Below, in pieces: positions 57,549 through 64,000 of a stretch of DNA of 64,000 bases. The DNA is from Myxocyprinus asiaticus. Its lineage: Eukaryota; Chordata; Actinopteri; Cypriniformes; Catostomidae. Positions within the stretch are counted from its first letter, which is position 1; every line of letters begins with the position of its first letter. The translations under genes were made by a program, and so were the position numbers. The stretch covers positions 62,001 to 126,000 of the forward strand of contig NC_059388.1 in the NCBI RefSeq assembly GCF_019703515.2, in the 5' to 3' direction. The notes under the pieces were generated by a model. It was not told where the DNA came from and searched no databases. It worked only from the letters and a program-made list of their open reading frames with translations.

Positions 57549-59097
57549 TTGAACATTAGGTGTCTCATAAATATCATGTGGTCAGTGGTGAATGATCAGA
57601 CCCTGGTCACTGCCATCTAACTTGATGCGGAAAAGGTGTTTGATATGGTAGAATGGGATTATCTTTTTAAGATTTTGGAAATATATGGGTTCAGGAATAC
57701 TTTTATTGGATGGATTACGTTGCTTTATAGACACCCGGTAGCGGTGGTACAAACAAATGGATTAATTTCAGATTATTTTACTCTGGATAGGGGTACCCGG
57801 CAGGGTTGCCCTCTTTCCCCATTATTGTTCTGTCTTGCCCTGGAACCATTAGCAGCCGCGATAAGACAGGAGGATAATTTTCCAGGGGTGGTGGCGGGAG
57901 GTATGGCACATATGTTTTTGCTTTAAGCATATGATATTTTATTATTCGTCTCTGACCCCACTAGATCAGTGCGTTACCTCCACAGAATTATTAATTCCTT
58001 TTCTAAGTTCTCAGGATACAGAGTCAGTTGGTCTAAATCCGAAGCTTTGTCTCTGACAGCGTACTGCCCAGTAACGGCTTTTCAGCCGGGTGCCTTTCAG
58101 AGTTAATTTTGACCCCTTAATAAAAAGGTTTTTGAGCGATGTGGGCAGGTGAGCTTCATTACATTTATCTATGATTGGGAAGGTTAATGTTATTAAAATG
58201 AATTGTATTCCAAAATTCAACTACCTGCTACAGTCTCTCCCTGTAGATGTCCCGCTCTCTTATTTCAAGCAATTTGATAGTGTAGCAAAGTGCTTCATTT
58301 GCAACGGTAAACTTCCCAGATTACATTTCAATAAGTTACACAGGCCGATTGACAAAGGTGGGCTAGGGCTACCCAAGATTTTATTTTATTATTATGCATT
58401 TGGTCTCAGACATTTGGCTCATTGGTCACTTCCACCTGAGAGAGCCCCTGGCTTTATATCGAACAGAAAGTTCTTGCCCCTATTTTACCATTGCAAAGCC
58501 TTTCTATTAAACTAACAGGAGAAGTTATGTCACACCCCTTTATCTCGCATTTGCAATCTGTATGGACAAAAGTGTCCAGAGTGTTTAATTCGGACATTTA
58601 TTTAAATGTTGCCTCAAGTATATGGCGGAACCCAAAATTACGTATTAATAAGTCCCCTTTCTGTTGGTCAGAGTGGATTGTGAGGGAGGTTAATACGCTC
58701 AGTGACCTATATGAGAGTGGAGTATTGAGATCTTTTGAAAATATGGTTCAACATTTTAGGATTCCCAGATCTCAGTTTTATAGATATTTACAGCTGCACC
58801 ACCTGCTCTGTACTATTTTTGGGAGTAGCATACACCCCCCTAAAGTGGCAGATACTCTGGAAGTGGTGATTACTGCTTTTGGAAAGGTCACGAGACATCA
58901 GTGTATTACTCCCTGTTAATTCAAAGTCTGGGGGACGGAGCTTCAACTTCTCTCAACAGACTATGGGAGAAAGATATAACTTGGTATTGGAGGAGGGAGT
59001 GTGGGCTAGGATTCTATACAAGTCTGCATCTAAAGATGCAAGGGTGCGCAATTTAAAATTTTGCATCGATGCTATTGGACCCCCTCTAGATTGTATA
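57549..59097 (+). mobile_element. L1-clade LINE fragment E (RT to C-terminal domain)
   Basis: Plus-strand L1 sequence starts at AACATTAGGTGTCTC and ends at GATTGTATA next to a MITE. It encodes the RT segment KVFDMVEWDYLF, RGTRQGCPLSPLLF and a C-terminal part (58171-58515) with a DKGGLGLPKILFYYYAFGLR block. It corresponds to copy C 49210-50830 in opposite orientation. Stops and frameshifts are frequent, and the YADD site is not preserved (HMFLL*AYDIL). Confidence 0.88.
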
Positions 59098-59957
59098 CAG
59101 GGTTGGGAGGGTTACTTTTGAAATGTATTCCACTACAGATTACAGAATACATGCTGTAAAATGTAATTTGTAATGTATTCTGTTAGATTACTCAAGGTCA
59201 GTAATGTATTCTAAATACTTTGGATTATTTCTTCAGCACTGGTAGATTTTTTTCACTTGTTTTGACTATAAAAACTCTGCCAGTACAGTAAGACAAAATA
59301 CACATGTTAAAAATACATTCTCTAAAAAACGAAGTTTTTAAATATCTTATGCAGTGTTGTTTCTAAAACAAGATCAATCAAATTTATCTTGTTTTAAGAA
59401 TTTTTTGATATTTTTTACAGGAAAACAATAAAAAAATTATTAACAAGAATATGATTTTTGCCCTAATATCAAAGGTCTCACTAGAAAAAAGATATTATGA
59501 TGCAATGTGAATTTTCTTGATAAAAAAAACATGATCGTGCCTGGTAACATGTGCATGTAAAATGGCTAGAAATAGCATTTTATCTTAGCATAAAGCTGAC
59601 AGTTTGCACAAGGTTTATTTCTATTTCTTCTGCTCCAAACTTACTTCAAACTTACTTCTCTGTCTGCTCGTATGAATGTAACACATCATAAGAAAGTGTT
59701 TCACCGCTGTTCAAATGCACTTTGGATCGCATCATTTATATGTATAAATGTTTTTCATCTGAAAGGACTAAATATTAAATGAAACAAATGACAATAAAAT
59801 GCAAAGTAATCTCTTCAGTAATCTAAATACTTTTTGAATGTAACTGTATTCTAATTACCAATGATTTAAATTGTAACTGTAGTGGAATACAGTTACTTAT
59901 ATTTTGTATTTTAAATACGTAATCCCGTCACATGTATCCCATTACTCCCCAACCCTG
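59098..59957. mobile_element. 860-bp MITE with CAGGGTTGGG ends
   Basis: The left end CAGGGTTGGGAGGGTTACTT and the right end ATTACTCCCCAACCCTG are inverted. Subterminal regions repeat a GTATTCCACTACAG motif in opposite orientations (59136-59151 and 59876-59891). No coding capacity. No clear target duplication was found, so the transposase family is not assigned. Confidence 0.75.
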
Positions 59958-60384
59958 CACATACACATGCATGATGCAACACACAAGCAAACCTGTATAT
60001 TCACACTGAAAAGAAACAAGCTTTCAAATACACTATCAAATCTGTCTGCAAATGTGTTTGTATTTAATATTCTTTTTCTGTCTTTCACACCAACACAAAC
60101 ACAGGTAAACAAGCATACTGTACACATACATGCCACACACAGCCAAGCAGGTTGTAGACAACAGGCGGACACACACACACCGGAAGATACGACTACAGCA
60201 TATTTGAGATAAGAAAGTTAATTTGCATATTTAGAAATGCATTGGATCTCTTTAGCCAAGTTGCTGTCTTTGTCATATTGCTGTAATTGTGTTATTGTTT
60301 TCAGTCAATATTAAAGTACTAAAAGAGCTATTAGTGTCACATTTGTTTTTTTTCCACGGGTTTGATTGGTTTAAGAAAGTAACT
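59958..60384. other. Unassigned, CA-rich flank
   Basis: No gene. It contains CA-rich stretches (60164-60180) and AT-rich DNA between two MITE pieces. Confidence 0.35.
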
Positions 60385-60480
60385 TCAAAGTAAAGTAATT
60401 AGTAATCTAATTACAATTTTCCAAAAAGTAATTAGTAATCAGTAGTGGATTACTTTTTTGAAAATAACTTGCCCAACACT
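60385..60480. mobile_element. Fragment of a second MITE (CAGTGTTGGG-type end)
   Basis: It reads AGTAATTAGTAATCTAATTAC and ends CTTGCCCAACACTG, the inverted form of CAGTGTTGGGCAAG. The left partner end is not present, so this is a truncated copy; a related start (CAGTGTTGG) is at 5407. Confidence 0.6.
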
Positions 60481-60819
60481 GGTAAGAGCCCTGTTATGTG
60501 ACACTTTCACTCATTGATTAAAGTAATCATGGCTGACTGTGAATGTTTCTACAATGGCATCTGAAACTGAAAACTATTGATTTTAAATGATGCTGCATCC
60601 ACATCACGAGGTGTTACTGTAAGTCCAAGATGTCATATTAAAGCACCTTTAATGTATATTTATAACCCTGAACTAGCATTAAACATGGGAAAAGTGTTTA
60701 AATGTCAGTAATCTATCAGAAATAAGTAAGAGCAGACCCTTAAATGAACACATTTCTGAGATATTTGTGAAAATGGTATTTTATTGTAACAAAATTGTGA
60801 AGTCTTTTGCGGCTTTTAT

Positions 60820-61225
60820 TTTAACGCAACAGGGCGTTAAGCGGAAGTACTGTTGCAGGAAGTACAAAGGTGACGCTTCCGGAAATAGATCGCAGGCAGT
60901 TGAAGAAGCTAACAGTTTTTATATGATGAATTCATCTGATTATCAAAGATTAATCCGCAATCGACTGAACTGACGGATCAGTCAATAATCGGACGGATGT
61001 GATCGCTTAATAATGAAGTGATGGAACTGATGCTCTTCATCTGTTTTTACATCATCATCATCATCAATAATAATAATAATAATAATAACAATAATACAAC
61101 ACACACGGATGATCTGCGCCCTTCTCCAACTGGACTGTAGTCGCTGAATGGACAGACATCATCTTCCAGACGGTGATATAAAACACTGTATGAAATGATC
61201 AGTGTGTTCTTCACATGTTACTGAG
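60820..61225 (+). promoter_or_regulatory. Candidate CpG-enriched promoter and 5' UTR of the KDM5 gene
   Basis: CpG content rises relative to the flanks from about 60825 to 61380. Two ETS-type sites are present: CGGAAGT at 60842-60848 and CTTCCGG at 60876-60882. No TATA box at the usual spacing was seen. An AAT microsatellite lies at 61066-61099. The transcription start is not known; the assignment rests on composition and position before the first coding exon. Confidence 0.5.
61066..61099. repeat. AAT microsatellite in the KDM5 5' flank
   Basis: About nine AAT units with one interruption (AATAATAACAATAATAC) lie in the putative 5' UTR. Confidence 0.9.
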
Positions 61226-61372
61226 ATGTCGGTGTTCAGTGAGTTTGTGGCTCCGCCGGAGTGTCCGGTGTTCGAGCCCAGCTGGCAGGACTTCAGTGAC
61301 CCGTTCGGATTCATTCATAAAATCAGAGAGATCGCCGAGAACACTGGCATCTGCAAGATCAGACCGCCACAG
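61226..61372 (+). CDS. kdm5b: First coding exon of a KDM5 lysine demethylase (JmjN domain start)
   Basis: The 49-codon exon starts at ATG 61226 (an in-frame ATG at 61202 is possible but has no family support). It encodes [20 protein letters not shown] and then [19 protein letters not shown], the JmjN signature of KDM5 proteins. It ends at donor CAG|GTACAT (61372/61373) in phase 0, the position at which KDM5 exon 1 ends before the conserved DWQPPFA continuation. DPFxFIHKIR points to KDM5B rather than KDM5A or KDM5C (recalled alignments). KDM5 enzymes are nuclear, Fe(II)/2-oxoglutarate-dependent demethylases of H3K4me3/me2; the JmjN domain packs on the catalytic JmjC domain. The rest of the gene lies beyond the window. 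Confidence 0.88.
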
Positions 61373-61437
61373 GTACATAAACACTCATTTTTAACACGTT
61401 AAAACTCAAGATATGTCCTCACAAACACTCACTTCCA

Positions 61438-61831
61438 TGATAGCACACGTACATTACCTTGATGTGTGTGTTTATATCTGGAAGATGTATTTTTTTACGT
61501 TGTTTGCTCATCTACAATACGTCTATAAGACGTTAGATTGTGATGCTTTCCAGACGAAACACTCTTAAACAGACATCTCAGAGATGCACATGTGCTCTCT
61601 GGGAATCTAATTATCATCTGTTAAACATCTTAAAAAGATCGGTTTTTACAAACAGTCTAAATCATAAACGTCTTAAAGACATCTGATGAATGTCTTATTG
61701 ACATCCAAGACATACTTATTGACATTCGCCGTATAGACGTTTTATAGATGAACAAATAACGTTAAAAAAATACGTCTTCCAGATGCAGACACACATCAAA
61801 TAGATGTCTGGGTGATGTACTTGTGTTATCA
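61438..61831. mobile_element. Palindromic MITE in KDM5 intron 1
   Basis: The left arm reads TGATAGCACACGTACATTAC and ATCTGGAAGATGTATTTTTT; the right arm carries the complements (TACGTCTTCCAGATGCAGAC and CTTGTGTTATCA). The arms are each about 100 bp and imperfect, so a transcript could fold into a hairpin. It lies 66 bp downstream of the KDM5 exon. No transposase. Confidence 0.75.
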
Positions 61832-63638
61832 GGGTTATTACATCATAATACTATAGAGTAGATTAATTTTACAATATATTCAAATATTTTTTTTATTTTG
61901 TGCTAAACAATGATGAAACAGATAAAAATCAGTTTGTCATTTTTTGTTATTGTGTTATTAATAATTTAAAGTGAATGTTGTTAAATGTGTCAATGATGAC
62001 ATTTTTGTCAGGATCGAATAAATTATTCAGAAATACATTAGAAATGCAGTTCACACAAAACAGTTACTGAATACAGCTCTTTTATGATGAACATGTTTTT
62101 AATTTCTAAGTTCAGAGTCATTTTAATATTTAAAATCAAAAGCAATCAAAAGTTACAGCTTACAAAATAATTTATCCTAGTTGCCTAAAACGTGTCCATG
62201 TGTCCAAAAGCCTCTCCAAACAAATAGAACAGAATAATTGTACATGAGAACTAATTACACATGCTAACACAACAGTGACTAAAGGTTTGCATAGCATGCA
62301 GACATGATTTTAGTAATGAGATTTCACAGAATGAGTTTCATTCTGTGTCATTTGAGTCATCGAGTCAGTGTCATGTATTTGGCGCCATCTCCTGGTGGCC
62401 ATTTGTGACATTGTGCTTCATGTGGATTATCTAATGATCTATGCATCTCATTACCTTGTGTGTGCGCTCATTTGAAAGATAATCGCCTCCTCTAAGTAAT
62501 GGTATGATATTTTATGTTCCGTTTTTTGAAGTTATAAGTGAAATGTGGCATATAAGCAAAATTTTTTATTTATTTATTTTTTATTTAACATTTTTTACAA
62601 TGAATTGTAAACATATATATAGGCATATAAGCAACATTAACATAATTGTCAAAGACATAAACTTAGCTATTACTTACAAGAGGTAGACAGATACAGGGTT
62701 TTTCCTGCATAGAGAATTATGAGGCGGCCGCCTCCATCAAATTTCATGCTGCCTCCGACTGTCGACGAAACTCAGGCAGGCAGTCAAGTGCACAAATAGA
62801 CCCCAAGTGGTGCTCAAGCACCCGGCCTCTTTCACTAGATAAGTGCCCTTTTTGCAAGTCATTTCTTATTTTTTTATGTATATTTTAGTTTTAATTTAAA
62901 TTTGGCCCTTGGCATCAATTCTCAATTAAACGTGTGCCTGACATCTGCATTTAAGTTGTAATTCTGCGAGACCACACAAGCCCCTGCCTCTCTTTGACAT
63001 TCTGTGTCACAGCCTCCACACAACACCGAAGTCCACCTGACCAGCCTTCATTTGTGACAGCCAGGTAAAGATAATGTTTGCCCTAAACTTCAACATTGCC
63101 ACTGCTGTGAAATTAAACCACTATATAAAAATCTCCATAGAGCCAGCAGAACTTAGGCAATAGCCCTCCATTAAGCTTAACAACAAGCAAGCTAATCAGG
63201 CGTTGGCTCAAAATAACGTCGTGCAGGGTCGGGAATGCCCCCAAAATTCAATATTTGAATTGCTCCTGTTTGAGTTGTTTTTTTATATTGATAATATAGC
63301 CAATCCTCTGTGGTCACTAGAGGCGCCGGCGGGATCACCTGACTTTTTCCCTGATAACAGCAGAAAGAAGTACTCCGTCATATTTGGTCATACAGATAAG
63401 AGTAAGACATCATTCGAAACTAGAATGGGTTTACTTTTATTTGTGTACACTTACAATAACAGCAAAACCTTGTGGTTTTGTAAAATAAAGAAATCATACA
63501 GGATGCGCTTTCTGCCGTCTCGGTCTCCGTGAACTTCTGTCTGGAGCGCGTCACGAAAATGAACCGAAACTCAGCGTATACTTGCCTCGCAGACATGAGA
63601 AATATGTCTATAGAAAGCTTGAATTGTCTACTTTTAAA

Positions 63639-64000
63639 TAGGGCTGCCCCCGACCAAAGATTTTCCTAGTCGACTAGTAGTCGTTAGTTTAAGCCATTAG
63701 TCGACTAGTCGCACGTTTATGATATTAATTTAATTACTTATATATTTTTTTGGGCGGGCATCAGAAAATGGTTTGAGTTCCAGGGCTGAGAAAGCATGTT
63801 ATAAGTAACATTGCTAACACTGTTCTACATTACAGAGAAATACTAAACCGTAATAATGAGAGTAATAAGCGCACGCACGAAGCGAGCCGCAGCGACACCG
63901 GCAAAAGCGGTAATGATCCTGAATGTGTCGGAAAAACCAGCAAGCAGACTGTCCGGACATTACTTAATTTATAGAGAGAAATGCACATTAGGATTGTGCC
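63639..64000. mobile_element. hAT-like element terminus (continues past window)
   Basis: It begins TAGGGCTGCCCCCGACC, the form of hAT terminal repeats. The palindrome ACTAGTCGACTAGT-like core AGTCGACTAGT occurs at 63668-63678 and 63699-63709. The remainder (63780-64000) is not coding in view. The second end is outside the window. Confidence 0.6.

Larger units (their letters stand above)
61373..64000 (+). other. KDM5 intron 1 (start; runs past window end)
   Basis: It begins GTACAT and contains a palindromic MITE (61438-61831), AT-rich unassigned DNA, a GGCGGCCGCC-containing stretch near 62722, and a hAT terminus from 63639. No second exon was found. The ~110-codon open frame at 63203-63532 has no recognisable domain and is treated as chance. 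Confidence 0.6.

Noticed and set aside
63203..63532. 109-codon open frame in KDM5 intron 1
   Set aside because: No recognisable domain, no splice-site support, low-complexity flanks; probably chance.
1..64000. CRISPR array, bacterial operon or rRNA genes
   Set aside because: No regularly spaced short repeats with unique spacers, no ribosome-binding-site-led gene runs, and no rRNA-like sequence; the content is that of a fish nuclear genome.

Overview
The window is vertebrate nuclear DNA from a ray-finned fish, most likely a cypriniform (inference). The evidence is the mix of L2/CR1 and L1-clade LINEs, several Tc1 families, a DIRS tyrosine-recombinase retroelement, a Penelope-like remnant, teleost-type MITEs and a tRNA-derived SINE head, plus spliced exons of two vertebrate genes. 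It has no bacterial gene organisation, CRISPR array, rRNA or functional tRNA gene. Most of the 64 kb is transposable element, much of it nested.

Layout. 1-3720: a minus-strand CR1/L2-type LINE split by an L2 tail that is itself split by a Tc1 element. 3732-4575: two copies of a ~365-bp direct repeat. 4610-8271: LINE pieces, unassigned sequence, an old L1 remnant carrying a SINE head, and a dispersed-repeat fragment. 8272-13489: a nearly full-length minus-strand L2 split by a solo LTR (TSD CTCT). 13490-20445: the 5' part of an L1 split by an LTR element with gag, protease and env but no pol (TSD ATAA). 20446-28344: Tc1 remnant, an internally deleted L1, a Penelope-like remnant and unassigned DNA. 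28345-36303: an L1 copy carrying two solo LTRs (TSDs AGGG and TAAC). 36847-46456: exons of a fetuin gene (minus strand, FETUB-like), with a 5.3-kb DIRS element and a Tc1 element inside the locus. 46776-48402: a MITE and a Tc1 copy. 48403-57548: a nearly complete L1 (minus) abutting a nearly intact L2 (plus). 57549-60480: L1 fragment and MITEs. 60840-64000: promoter region and first coding exon of a KDM5 (KDM5B-like) histone demethylase gene, then intron 1 with a palindromic MITE and a hAT terminus.

Host genes. The fetuin gene shows a signal peptide and cystatin-domain exons with consensus splice sites; one internal exon and the 3' exons were not found here. The KDM5 exon encodes the start of the JmjN domain and ends at a phase-0 donor. 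They lie on opposite strands, their 5' ends about 15 kb apart with mobile DNA between.

No intact autonomous element was found. The copies most informative about mechanism are the DIRS element, whose inverted repeats and internal complementary region are all present although its reverse transcriptase is deleted, and the gag-pro-env LTR element, whose LTR family accounts for three of the window's solo LTRs.
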